DNA of 64,000 nt from Cytobacillus sp. IB215665. Lineage in GTDB: Bacteria; Bacillota; Bacilli; Bacillales; SM2101. Of the stretch, positions 28,835-36,444 are shown one piece after another. The position numbers and the translations under genes are program-made. The notes under the pieces are model-generated. The model saw only the letters and a program-made list of their open reading frames with translations. It did no database searches and had not been told where the DNA came from. Positions within the stretch are counted from its first letter, which is position 1; each line of letters starts with the position of its first letter. The DNA lies in NCBI RefSeq assembly GCF_033963835.1, contig NZ_JAXBME010000005.1, positions 294,372 to 358,371 on the forward strand, written 5' to 3'.

Positions 28835-29035
28835 ATGAACAAAGATATTTTTGACTTAGATTTGCAAATTAATAAAGGCACAAATAAAACACTAGCAGGG
28901 GACACGGACGATTGTATCAGTTGGAGCACATGTTCTTGTGATTGTCCTTGGCTTGTTACGAATGGTTGCGAAACGAACGATTGCAATAACACTAGATTTA
29001 GTAATTGTGGTTGTGGAACGAGTGAAATATGTTGA
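28835..29035 (+). CDS. lanA3: Class I lanthipeptide precursor 3 (subgroup A)
   Basis: 66 residues, nearly the same leader as precursor 2 and an identical tail from ETNDC to the end. The variable core centre is WSTCSCDCPWLVTNGC. Nine Cys (27, 33, 35, 37, 45, 50, 58, 60, 66). Two Trp residues are unique to it in the set. The site AGGGGGAAAG precedes the ATG. Start-to-start distance from precursor 2 is 306 bp. Confidence 0.9.
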   Translation: MNKDIFDLDLQINKGTNKTLAGDTDDCISWSTCSCDCPWLVTNGCETNDCNNTRFSNCGCGTSEIC

Positions 29036-29140
29036 AGAAAAAATAGTGATTTATCCACTTCTTCAACTAATCAAATAGAATATTATAATGATAAGAAAAT
29101 GAGAAGAGAAAATATTAATTGCTAAAGGGGAGAGAAAAGA

Positions 29141-29332
29141 ATGGACAAAGATATTTTTGATTTAGATTTATTAATTAAGTCGAATTTACATTCAAATAAT
29201 ACAATAGAGGATTCAAATATATGTGTTACAATTCCAGCACATAAATGTAATTATTCATCGGAGTGTATATCCAACGATTGCAATGTGACTGAGTTCAGTG
29301 ATTGTGGTTGTGGTACCAGTGATATTTGTTGA
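29141..29332 (+). CDS. lanA4: Class I lanthipeptide precursor 4 (subgroup B)
   Basis: 63 residues with leader MDKDIFDLDLLIKSNLHSNN, lacking the KTLAGDT segment of subgroup A and carrying SNNTIED instead. Seven Cys (28, 36, 42, 47, 55, 57, 63), fewest in the set. The core centre is VTIPAHKCNYSSEC; the tail is EFSDCGCGTSDIC. AAGGGGAG precedes the ATG. 306 bp after the start of precursor 3. Confidence 0.9.
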   Translation: MDKDIFDLDLLIKSNLHSNNTIEDSNICVTIPAHKCNYSSECISNDCNVTEFSDCGCGTSDIC

Positions 29333-29439
29333 GGAAAATGTAATTAGTTAACCAATTGTTATAAAACTGATTCAAAAGTTAAATGATTTGATGTGAAATG
29401 AGAAGTTATAAAATTTATTGCTAAGGGGGAGAGTACAAG

Positions 29440-29640
29440 ATGGACAAAGATATCTTTGATTTAGATTTGCAGATTAATAAAGGTTCAACTAAAACACTAG
29501 CAGGGGATACGGAAGAATGTCTCAGTTTTTATAGTGGATGTGGTTGTAGCATAATGGTTTGTCCTTCAAATGATTGCGAAACAAACGATTGTACAACAAG
29601 ATTTAGTATTTGTGGTTGTGGTACCAGTGATATTTGTTGA
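29440..29640 (+). CDS. lanA5: Class I lanthipeptide precursor 5 (subgroup A)
   Basis: 66 residues with the subgroup A leader (QINKGSTKTLAGDT) and nine Cys (27, 34, 36, 41, 46, 51, 58, 60, 66). The core centre is LSFYSGCGCSIMVC; the tail RFSICGCGTSDIC is shared at FSIC with precursor 1. AAGGGGGAG precedes the ATG. Confidence 0.9.
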   Translation: MDKDIFDLDLQINKGSTKTLAGDTEECLSFYSGCGCSIMVCPSNDCETNDCTTRFSICGCGTSDIC

Positions 29641-29726
29641 AGAAAATGTAGCAAGTTATCCTCTTTTCACTGATTAAATGGGAAAGTGTGAAGAGTAAAA
29701 ATTAAAAACTAGGGGAAAAGTACAAT

Positions 29727-29918
29727 ATGAACAAAAATATTTTTGACTTAGATTTGCAAATTAAGTCGAGTTCAAATTCAAATAATACAATAGAGGGTCT
29801 ATCAGCTATATGTTTAACAACGCCATCATGTAATTGTTATTCAGAGGAGTGTATATCCAACGATTGCAATGCCACTGAGTTCAGCGATTGTGGTTGTGGT
29901 ACCACTGATATTTGTTAA
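29727..29918 (+). CDS. lanA6: Class I lanthipeptide precursor 6 (subgroup B)
   Basis: 63 residues. Leader MNKNIFDLDLQIKSSSNSNN and NNTIEG place it with precursor 4; eight Cys (29, 35, 37, 42, 47, 55, 57, 63). The tail is EFSDCGCGTTDIC. Its 5' flank (GGAAAGTGTGAAGAGTAAAAATTAAAAA-type stretch) is nearly identical to that of precursor 3 rather than of precursor 4, so the copy looks recombinant. Last of the array; no clear terminator follows directly. Confidence 0.9.
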   Translation: MNKNIFDLDLQIKSSSNSNNTIEGLSAICLTTPSCNCYSEECISNDCNATEFSDCGCGTTDIC

Positions 29919-29982
29919 GAGATAAATACTAATAGTGATTTTTTACCTAGTTATCCGTATTTATAGTTTCTTGAGAACAAAG

Positions 29983-30050
29983 GGTCAGACCCCCTAAATT
30001 AAATGAGACTATCAACTCTTATCAAAATAATAGATTTGGTAAGCCTGACC
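29983..30050. repeat. GGGTCAG inverted pair after the precursor array
   Basis: GGGTCAGACCCC at 29983 and CCTGACCCTA near 30043 form an inverted pair about 65 bases apart. GGGTCAGAC-type motifs occur beside some REP-associated transposase relics; no transposase remains here. It may act as the array terminator. Confidence 0.35.
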
Positions 30051-30103
30051 CTATTGGATTATTCTTTTATTCTATAAAGGTTGCATCTTCAATGTAGGTA
30101 TTA

Positions 30104-30199
30104 TTAATCCTTACTTACTTGTTTTTTTCTTCGCCATTCCCGCATTAAGTCATAGAAATGCCAAAGGGATAGGTCTTTTAGAAAATCTGGATTGTGCAT
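30104..30199 (-). CDS. Possible 31-residue small protein
   Basis: Begins MHNPDFLKDLSLWHFYDLMR and ends in a basic REWRRKK segment, an amphipathic helix-like composition. GAGGTG lies seven bases before the ATG. It faces the lanthipeptide precursors. No family recognised; could be a small regulatory or membrane-surface peptide, or spurious. Confidence 0.35.
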   Translation of the reverse strand: MHNPDFLKDLSLWHFYDLMREWRRKKQVSKD

Positions 30200-30283
30200 A
30201 CAAGTTCACCTCTCAATTTGAAATCTGTTTATAGTTACACGTTAATAATGGCTATTTTTGGCTTTTACGAAAAATGAGCCTTG

Positions 30284-30346
30284 TTAATAAAACCGGAATA
30301 TTATTAACCTACTTAATCGATTGATATGCTTTTTCATCTTAACCAT
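30284..30346 (-). CDS. Possible 17-20 residue small peptide
   Basis: Site AGGAAGGTGATG is followed by MVKM or MKKHINRLSRLIIFRFY, a cationic hydrophobic peptide. It lies just after a bidirectional hairpin at 30365-30390 and upstream of the 31-residue ORF on the same strand. Very short, so low confidence. Confidence 0.22.
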   Translation of the reverse strand: MVKMKKHINRLSRLIIFRFY

Positions 30347-30364
30347 CACCTTCCTAAATAAAAT

Positions 30365-30390
30365 AAAAAAAAGACCGTTATGGTCTTTTT
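30365..30390. terminator. Bidirectional hairpin terminator
   Basis: AAAAAGACC GTTAT GGTCTTTTT, with A- and T-runs on both sides, so it works on either strand. Confidence 0.7.
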
Positions 30391-30518
30391 AATTTATATA
30401 AATACTTAGTGGAGTACCTCAAAAAAATGATAAAAGAGAGGCACAAAAAAGTATTTAACACTATTGTAGAAAAATATGGTTAGCTTGAATATAAAGCGCC
30501 ATATTTATTCTATCATCA

Positions 30519-30550
30519 TAAAAAAACCATAGAGAGGCTCTCTATGGTTT
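30519..30550 (-). terminator. Terminator of the 24-residue ORF unit
   Basis: AAACCATAGAGAG/CTCTCTATGGTTT with a three-base loop and, on the minus strand, a T-run (TTTTTTT). It is 25 bases past the stop of the ORF at 30575. Confidence 0.8.
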
Positions 30551-30574
30551 TATATGCATCATAAATATGTTCTA

Positions 30575-30649
30575 TTAAAGTATAGAATCCAATAGAGGCC
30601 GATTATTACAATTTATTAAGTTCGTTGATTTATTTATTTCGTTTATCAT
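30575..30649 (-). CDS. 24-residue ORF in a complete small transcription unit
   Basis: Starts MINEINKSTNLINCNN and ends PLLDSIL. The ATG is eight bases from a perfect AAGGAGG. A promoter (30683-30711) and a strong terminator (30519-30550) frame it, leaving no room for anything else. It could be a small peptide or the translated part of a small RNA. It lies immediately beyond the lanthipeptide array on the opposite strand. Confidence 0.5.
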   Translation of the reverse strand: MINEINKSTNLINCNNRPLLDSIL

Positions 30650-30682
30650 GTGTAGACCTCCTTAGTATTTCTATCATTATCC

Positions 30683-30711
30683 AGTATATTATATATTTGG
30701 AAGGTAGTAAA
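30683..30711 (-). promoter_or_regulatory. Promoter of the 24-residue ORF
   Basis: On the minus strand: TTTACT, exactly 17 bases, TATACT. About 35 bases before the ATG. Confidence 0.6.
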
Positions 30712-30774
30712 TAGTTATATTGCAAATATTTATTCTTTCATTAAAGACAATAGTCAATGTTGTATCATTATAAG

Positions 30775-31779
30775 TTAATTTGTATTTCCAAAAGCATCAG
30801 CGATGAGTTCATAGGAGCGTACTCGAGCATCAAAGTCATGCGTAATAGTTACAATCATTATTTCATCTGCATTGTAAGATTCTTTTAATGATTCTAGTTG
30901 TTCTTTTACTTGGATTGGGTTACCTACGATCATTCTCTTACGATTTTCTTTCATTCTCATGTAATCCATCTCAGTATAATTATATTCTTGCGCTTGTTGA
31001 ATACTAGGAACCCCACGTTTACTCTCGCCCTTTTCTAACAATAGTGCTGCTAAATCAATACTTTTGTTTATGCTTTCTGCTTCTTCAATCGTTTCAGCAC
31101 AAGTGACAAAGACAGCAACACTTGTATGAGGCTGTTGATTCACGGGAGAACGTTTAAAATTATCTTGATATTGACGAACGACACCTTGCCCACCATTACC
31201 ATTAATAAAATGAGCAAATGTATATGAAGCGCCTAATTCGGCTGCCAATTTAGCACTACCACCACTAGAACCTAACATCCAAAGTTCAGGTGCTGTTGAT
31301 ATTTCAGGTGTTGCTATTAACCCAGGGTGTAGCTTATATTCTTCAACTTCGTGTAAATAACCGACTAATTCCTGGATTTGGTTTGGATATTGATGGAACT
31401 TCTTCGTATCTCCTCCTGTTAAGGCCATTGTTGAAAGTGAATGGCCACCTGGAGCTCTACCTACTCCTAAATCTATGCGGTTTGGGTAAAGCGCTTCAAG
31501 CATACGGAAATTTTCAGCCACCTTATATGAGCTATAATGTGGAAGCATGACCCCACCTGAACCTACACGAATTTTTGAAGTTTTTGCAGCTATATGTGAT
31601 ATAAGCACTTCTGGTGTGGAACTTACAAGATTAGTAGAACTATGGTGCTCAGCAACCCAATAACGATGATAGCCTAACTTTTCTGTTATTTGAGCGAGCT
31701 TCACTGTTTGATTGATCGCCTCGACTGGTGTCACACCTTCAGGTACGGGTGATTGATCTAACACACTTAATCGGACCAT
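30775..31779 (-). CDS. Luciferase-like (LLM class) flavin-dependent oxidoreductase
   Basis: 334 residues in the bacterial luciferase-like TIM-barrel family that use reduced FMN. Signatures: LSVLDQSPVPEG at the N-terminus, YHRYWVAEHHS near 38-48, SKIRVGSGGVMLPHYSSYKVAENFRML near 68-94, and RIDLGVGRAPGG near 100. This is the MsnO8/YceB-like subgroup of single-component-type members; the substrate is unknown. AAAGGAAATG precedes the ATG. Divergent from the HxlR gene 590 bases away. Confidence 0.88.
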   Translation of the reverse strand: MVRLSVLDQSPVPEGVTPVEAINQTVKLAQITEKLGYHRYWVAEHHSSTNLVSSTPEVLISHIAAKTSKIRVGSGGVMLPHYSSYKVAENFRMLEALYPNRIDLGVGRAPGGHSLSTMALTGGDTKKFHQYPNQIQELVGYLHEVEEYKLHPGLIATPEISTAPELWMLGSSGGSAKLAAELGASYTFAHFINGNGGQGVVRQYQDNFKRSPVNQQPHTSVAVFVTCAETIEEAESINKSIDLAALLLEKGESKRGVPSIQQAQEYNYTEMDYMRMKENRKRMIVGNPIQVKEQLESLKESYNADEIMIVTITHDFDARVRSYELIADAFGNTN

Positions 31780-32049
31780 TTATCTCATTTCCTTTCATAA
31801 TAGAATATTATAGTAACTTTATATTATTTACTTACTTAATGTAACTAACTATTTCTTTATGATATAATGAAATAACACATCTGTCAAAATATATAAGTCC
31901 TTTGTAACTTTCGTGTTATGATGACAAATTAAGAATAGTATCATGAGATTGAAAAACGAAAAGATATACAATTCTATATGGGCATACATGTATTTATTAA
32001 TGTTGTACAAAAAGCGACAATATATGTGAATACAAAGCTCTTTTCATAA

Positions 32050-32186
32050 GGCCCTTTCGATAAACTTGGCTGCTATTGTTACTTATACGGTTGTCATCGT
32101 TTTTCAGAAGAAAGCCGCCATGTACTCTAGTTATATACGAGGCAATTTCTTAGTGCTAAAAACAACAATCAAGGTGAAAAACATCC
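32050..32186 (+). repeat. Decayed MITE-like repeat copy
   Basis: Begins GGCCCTTTCGATAAACTTGG and ends GGTGAAAAACATCC. Flanked on the left by another relic (31960-32037, ending in AATATATGTGAATACAAAGC), so insertions appear clustered here. Confidence 0.55.
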
Positions 32187-32234
32187 TTTCAAAAACATTG
32201 TTACTGTGTTCACAATATCATATCAAATTACAGG

Positions 32235-32339
32235 TTTACGCGATTGTCAGCGTTAAATAGAAGAAAAGATGAGGAAACATCTGGTTGATTACGAGCGCAA
32301 TTATTTCTTAGCAAAAAACAAATTAAGGTGAAAACAGCC
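32235..32339 (+). repeat. Decayed MITE-like repeat copy
   Basis: Right-hand portion (AAGAAAAGATGAGG ... AAGGTGAAAACAGCC), directly before the HxlR regulator gene, so part of the HxlR leader is repeat-derived. Confidence 0.5.
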
Positions 32340-32371
32340 ACTTATATAAGCACTTCTTGGGGGTGAATTAT

Positions 32372-32683
32372 TTGGAAAGATCAAAGTCATGTGCAAACTT
32401 CCAACACACATGTGATTTATTAGGAAAGCGATGGACTCTTTTAATTATTCGTTCGTTATTGTCAGGTTCGAAGCGCTTTAAAGAGATGACAGATGACATT
32501 GATAACATTAGTCACCGTGTATTAGGAGAGCGCTTAAAAAATTTAGAGCAAGATAATTATGTCGTTAGGCATGTCTACCCTGAAACTCCAGTACGGATTG
32601 AATATGAGTTGACGGAAAAAGGTAAAGACTTAGCTGAAACGATTACAGCGTTGGAAAAATGGGCAGAAAAATGGACACATTGA
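32372..32683 (+). CDS. HxlR-family winged-helix transcriptional regulator
   Basis: About 103 residues from the TTG at 32372, which follows GGGGGTGA by six bases; upstream TTG/GTG codons overlap that site. HxlR features: CANFQHTCDLLGKRWTLLII at the start with the conserved Cys, LSGSKRFKEM, RVLGERLKNLEQDNYVVR and PVRIEYELTEKGKDL. These often sense reactive electrophiles or oxidants through the N-terminal Cys. The likely target is the divergent luciferase-like oxidoreductase or itself. Ends in a hairpin terminator. Confidence 0.88.
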   Translation: MERSKSCANFQHTCDLLGKRWTLLIIRSLLSGSKRFKEMTDDIDNISHRVLGERLKNLEQDNYVVRHVYPETPVRIEYELTEKGKDLAETITALEKWAEKWTH

Positions 32684-32703
32684 GTAGATAGTATAACAGT
32701 AGA

Positions 32704-32738
32704 AATCTCTATCGCTTAAATATAAGTGATAGAGATTT
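32704..32738. terminator. Terminator between convergent regulators
   Basis: AATCTCTATC(G)CTTA pairs with TAAG(T)GATAGAGATT followed by TTTT. Between the HxlR gene and the convergent tetR-type gene. Confidence 0.7.
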
Positions 32739-32788
32739 TGCGTGAAAAGTCAACTTTCATTTGATTTTATGAAAGTTTGATTGTGCAA

Positions 32789-33406
32789 CTAGCATGACGC
32801 TTTGTTTTCAAATCTGCTTAAAAAAGTTTTTATTATTTCATCTTTTAAGGGCTTAAACTGTTCATTACTCTGACAGGGTTGGAAAAGTGCAGGCCATGTT
32901 AAAGCTCCTTCAACCATGGCATGAAAAATTTGGGCAGCCATGTATGGGTCAGGTACTATCATTCGTCCATCTGCATCTGCAGATGTTAACCATGCTACGA
33001 GATTATCGTGAGGAGGGCCATATTTAGTCTTTGTTTTCTTAAGTAGCTGATAATCTTGCATAAATACAGTAGTAAGTACTTTACACAATGCTAGTCGATT
33101 AGGGTCATTAACTAGAAAAAGTTCTGCATCAGCAAAGAGCTCAAGCTGTTCTTCTATCGTTTTATCAGGACTATAGCTTATGTTTTTTAATAATTCTTGT
33201 TCAGATAAAAATCTTTTGAACACTGCTTGGAATAGATCATCTTTATTTGAAAAATGATTATAAACTGTACGTTTAGAAACTCCTGCATGATGGGAAATAC
33301 GATCCATAGATGCCTTTTCGTATCCTTCTACTTCAAATGCTTTAATAGCCCCGTCCATAATAGCTTGACGTTTTTTTGATGTTTCCAAAACTTTTTTGTT
33401 ATCCAT
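32789..33406 (-). CDS. TetR-family repressor of the adjacent MDR gene
   Basis: 205 residues. N-terminal TetR helix-turn-helix (about 10-58: KRQAIMDGAIKAFEVEGYEK, then HHAGVSKRTVYNHFSNKDDLFQ) and an AcrR-type C-terminal ligand domain. It is divergent from the oxidoreductase gene at 33575, and two copies of a 15-bp palindrome lie between them, which supports local control of both genes. The inducer is unknown. Confidence 0.88.
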   Translation of the reverse strand: MDNKKVLETSKKRQAIMDGAIKAFEVEGYEKASMDRISHHAGVSKRTVYNHFSNKDDLFQAVFKRFLSEQELLKNISYSPDKTIEEQLELFADAELFLVNDPNRLALCKVLTTVFMQDYQLLKKTKTKYGPPHDNLVAWLTSADADGRMIVPDPYMAAQIFHAMVEGALTWPALFQPCQSNEQFKPLKDEIIKTFLSRFENKASC

Positions 33407-33441
33407 CGCTTCATACTCACTTTCTTAAAAATTTTACATAA

Positions 33442-33456
33442 ACTACACCGTGTAGT
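33442..33456. promoter_or_regulatory. TetR-type operator 1
   Basis: ACTACACCGTGTAGT, a perfect 7+1+7 palindrome, 36 bases before the repressor start. Confidence 0.75.
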
Positions 33457-33468
33457 GCAAAATAGGTA

Positions 33469-33497
33469 TTGACTATATGTAAACTACACCGTATAGT
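33469..33497 (+). promoter_or_regulatory. Promoter of the MDR gene, overlapped by operator 2
   Basis: TTGACT (33469-33474), 17 bases, TATAGT (33492-33497). Operator 2, ACTACACCGTATAGT at 33483-33497, covers the spacer end and the whole -10 box, so a bound repressor would block polymerase. The two operators are 41 bases apart centre to centre. Confidence 0.75.
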
Positions 33498-33574
33498 ATA
33501 CACTAAAGATGAATAAAATTCAATAATAACCAAAATTTGCTATACCAAAATGAATAACATGAAGGAGGAAACTG

Positions 33575-34552
33575 ATGAAAGCTATTGTTTTCACTAAATA
33601 CGGGTCACCTGATGTTCTTCAATACAAAGAAGTAGCAAAGCCGATTCCAAAGGAAGGGGAAGTACTTGTAAAAGTGAATGCAGCTGCTGCTAATCCACTT
33701 GATTGGCGTTTTATGAGAGCGAAGCCATTTTTAGCTCGTATAGAAAATGGTCTCTTTAAGCCTAAAAACATGCAGCTTGGTGCAGATATTGCAGGAAAGA
33801 TCGTTAAGGTTGGTAGCAATGTAACACATTTTAAGATAGGTGATGAAGTATTTGGAGAGAAGTTTGAAACAGGCTTGGGAGGTTTTGCAGAATATGTATC
33901 AATCCCTGAAGGTGCATTGGTTATGAAGCCTGCTAACATATCTTTTGAGGAAGCAGCTGCTGTGCCAATCGCTGCCCTTACTGCATTGCAAGGCTTACGC
34001 AACGAAGGGAAAATTCAACCAGAGCAGAAAGTGTTGATTAATGGTGCGTCAGGAGGATTGGGGACATTCGCAGTACAGATATCGAAAGCAATAGGGGCAG
34101 AGGTAACTGGGGTATGTAGCACAAAAAATGTGGATTTGGTACGCTCTATTGGTGCAGATAACGTTATTGATTATACAAAGGATGATTTTACTAATAACGG
34201 AATGGAATATGATCTCATTTTTGATGCTGTAGGAAATCGTTCTGTTTCAGATTTAGAGAGGGCGTTAAGAACGAATGGAACTTGTGCTATAGCAGGATTT
34301 ACGAATATGGCTCGTTTAATTGAAATTAACGTCAAAGGAAGACGGGTTTCTCGAACAGGCAGGAAGACTATCGGTATGATGAAAACGGTTCATACGAACA
34401 AAGAAGATTTGCTTTATTTAAAGGAGCTACTTGAATCTAAGAAAGTTGTACCAGTCATTGATAAATGTTTCCCGTTAAATGAAGCAGCTGAAGCGCTTAA
34501 GTATCTTGAGACCGGGCGTGCTAGGGGAAAAGTAATTATAACTGTAGAGTAA
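33575..34552 (+). CDS. Zinc-independent medium-chain dehydrogenase/quinone oxidoreductase
   Basis: 325 residues of the MDR superfamily, quinone oxidoreductase-like. N-terminal GroES-like domain (GEVLVKVNAAAANPLDWRFM; LGADIAGKIVKVGSNV), then a Rossmann domain with INGASGGLGTFAVQISKAIGA (about 150-170) binding NADPH and GADNVIDYTKDDF. The structural and catalytic zinc ligands are absent. Such enzymes reduce quinones or enones. AAGGAGG precedes the ATG. Regulated by the divergent TetR protein. Confidence 0.88.
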   Translation: MKAIVFTKYGSPDVLQYKEVAKPIPKEGEVLVKVNAAAANPLDWRFMRAKPFLARIENGLFKPKNMQLGADIAGKIVKVGSNVTHFKIGDEVFGEKFETGLGGFAEYVSIPEGALVMKPANISFEEAAAVPIAALTALQGLRNEGKIQPEQKVLINGASGGLGTFAVQISKAIGAEVTGVCSTKNVDLVRSIGADNVIDYTKDDFTNNGMEYDLIFDAVGNRSVSDLERALRTNGTCAIAGFTNMARLIEINVKGRRVSRTGRKTIGMMKTVHTNKEDLLYLKELLESKKVVPVIDKCFPLNEAAEALKYLETGRARGKVIITVE

Positions 34553-34779
34553 CTATACTTGCTGGGTGAAGTGATTAAATTATCGTTCTACTTATACACA
34601 AAAATTAGTACTTTGTTCATTAAAAATTTGAGGAAATTAGATATGCTTTAGATAATTTATTAGTCTTTTGAGCAGAAAGGATGTTACGATCATTAGTTAT
34701 TTCATGTAACTCTAAGTATGAAAACATAAATGCTAAATACAATAACAGCATTTAGAATAAGATTGTTTAAGAAAGGAGA

Positions 34780-35202
34780 ATGAGATTGCATACAGAGAAA
34801 AAAATAATTGATCTTGATAGAAAAACAACACTTTCAGCATTGTGGATATTTGTATTGTTAAATGTCGTTTTTCGGGATATACATGAATTATTTAGACCTG
34901 GACTTCTACAGGAAATGATGATGGGAAATGTGAATGGAACGTTAATTACCGAAGAGCTTTTATTGGTATTTGGAATACTGTTAGAAATTCCTATTGCTAT
35001 GGTAATTCTCTCGCGAATATTGCAATACAGAATTAATCGCTTAATAAACATTATTGCTAGTTTCATTACAATGATTATGCTAATCATCTTTGGTGGTATA
35101 AATGATCTAGATGATATTTTCTTTTTAACTATGGAAATAATAGCTTTAATCGCAATCATATGGTGTGCATGGCGTTGGCCTAACCCTAACCCTTCAAAGT
35201 AA
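34780..35202 (+). CDS. Small membrane protein (DUF6326-like)
   Basis: 140 residues with four membrane helices (about 17-35, 60-80, 88-106, 110-130). The order of RDIHELFRPGLLQEMMMGNVNG after helix 1 and LLLVFGILLEIPIAMVIL in helix 2 fits the DUF6326 group; function unknown. The ATG is only three bases from GGAG; the TTG at 34786 has better spacing and may be the true start. Stands alone. Confidence 0.7.
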   Translation: MRLHTEKKIIDLDRKTTLSALWIFVLLNVVFRDIHELFRPGLLQEMMMGNVNGTLITEELLLVFGILLEIPIAMVILSRILQYRINRLINIIASFITMIMLIIFGGINDLDDIFFLTMEIIALIAIIWCAWRWPNPNPSK

Positions 35203-35310
35203 CCTGCTTTATTTTACCTTCTAACAATATCACCACACTACGACCCTTTTACTATCATTAATACACCCTACTCTTGTAAATCAATCTATGTAGCAAAAAA
35301 TTCGAACATA

Positions 35311-35350
35311 CTTGACGCCTTTGTTAATAATTGAAGGCGTTTTTTTTGCA
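35311..35350 (+). terminator. Hairpin with T-run
   Basis: GACGCCTT/AAGGCGTT stem followed by TTTTTTTT, downstream of the small membrane protein gene. Confidence 0.7.
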
Positions 35351-36198
35351 TGAATATTATAAATAGCTTTTGTTTTTTTGTGAGATATTTGTGAGACAAG
35401 ATTGTTATAATATGTCGAAAATAGAAAGGAGTATTACATTAGTGCTAGCTTTGTATTAAGAAAACATCATTCAAATTGCTATTCAACCAAACCACGTTAT
35501 CATCCTATTGGACAATTTCACATCTTAGCCTAGCCATTTATGTTTGCTGCAAGTTGGCATTACACCATGGTCCCCTTTTGGAGTTTGAGTACTTTTTTCA
35601 CTTGCATTTGAGTAACTGTTACCTACTATGTGTTTTTATAGACTATAGAGAGGAAAAGATGTCCTGAACCTTAGTAATATTCTTGTTTAGCTCTTATTAC
35701 GAAAAGCAACAAGGAAAAAGCCTTTCTAAACATCATATACATGCCACCAACTATTGTAAGGTTCTGTCATGATATTTAAGTGCATGATTTGGCTAATGTA
35801 ATTTCTAGATTATATTTTAAATTATGTAATAGTAAGGAAAATACTTATATGTAAAAACAAGATAGGTAATGAAATTGAGTATCACATAGGCATTGAAATG
35901 ACAACGTTAACAATTGATATTATGATCGTTCCTTATACCTGTAAAATATATATTTTTAGCTCATCATGTAATTTATGTTGCTCTTTTTACTAAGGATTAT
36001 AACAAGTGGTTCATACAGCGATCATCATTGTAAGGAAAAAAGATGCCACAAATACATCATTTTTCTTAGGAAAAAAACAACTAAATTGTTTAAAAGAGTA
36101 TTGTAAATCAACGAATAATTGTTAGTTGTATAGATTTTTAAAGGTTTTAAAGAAGGTAGTGTTGTTTCAAGATAACGAAAAAAATAAAGGGGGATGTT
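35351..36198. other. Long gap with repeat relics, no supported gene
   Basis: Holds right halves of MITE-like copies at about 35651-35722 (ending CGAAAAGCAACAAGG, AAAAGCC) and 36000-36080. A stretch at about 35515-35640 reads like a decayed membrane segment with several stops (FMFAASWHYTMVPFW in one frame), but I cannot name its source. A reading frame at 35476-35667 has no ribosome binding site. Confidence 0.45.
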
Positions 36199-36399
36199 AT
36201 GGAATATAGCAATATACTAAAAGAGCTCATTAGAAAATCAGACTATGAATCTATTGTAAAAATTGAAAGAGAAGTACTGATTAAACTCCTTGAAGAAGTA
36301 CAAAATATAACTGCTTTAAATAGTCTTTTAATGTCATTTTTAGACAACAAGCTCAAGCTAATAAACCAAGAGGGAAACTCCTCTAAAACAAACAGTTGA
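36199..36399 (+). CDS. Small protein of unknown function upstream of a Spo0E-like gene
   Basis: 66 residues, mostly helical, with charged N-terminus and a LLEEVQNITALNSLLMSFLDNKL helix. AAAGGGGGAT precedes the ATG. It lies 45 bases before the Spo0E-like gene and is probably co-transcribed with it, so a role in sporulation timing is possible. No family recognised; it is not Sda. Confidence 0.6.
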   Translation: MEYSNILKELIRKSDYESIVKIEREVLIKLLEEVQNITALNSLLMSFLDNKLKLINQEGNSSKTNS

Positions 36400-36444
36400 A
36401 GTGTATTTTGATTGATAAAATTGTGCTGCAAAGGAGTATTAACA

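Noticed and set aside
28529..29918. Regular 300-bp periodicity that could look like a repeat array or CRISPR
   Set aside because: The units are in-frame precursor genes with ribosome binding sites; units are far too long and unequal for CRISPR, and there are no cas genes.
30104..30199. Relic of a REP-associated transposase suggested by nearby GGGTCAG motifs
   Set aside because: The 31-residue ORF has no transposase motif, and the nearby inverted pair alone is not enough.
35476..35667. 63-codon reading frame in the 35-36 kb gap
   Set aside because: No site before it and the region contains scattered stops in the more protein-like frame; at most a decayed gene.
36199..36399. Sda-like sporulation kinase inhibitor
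   Set aside because: Length and sequence do not match Sda (about 46-52 residues with its own motif); left as unknown.
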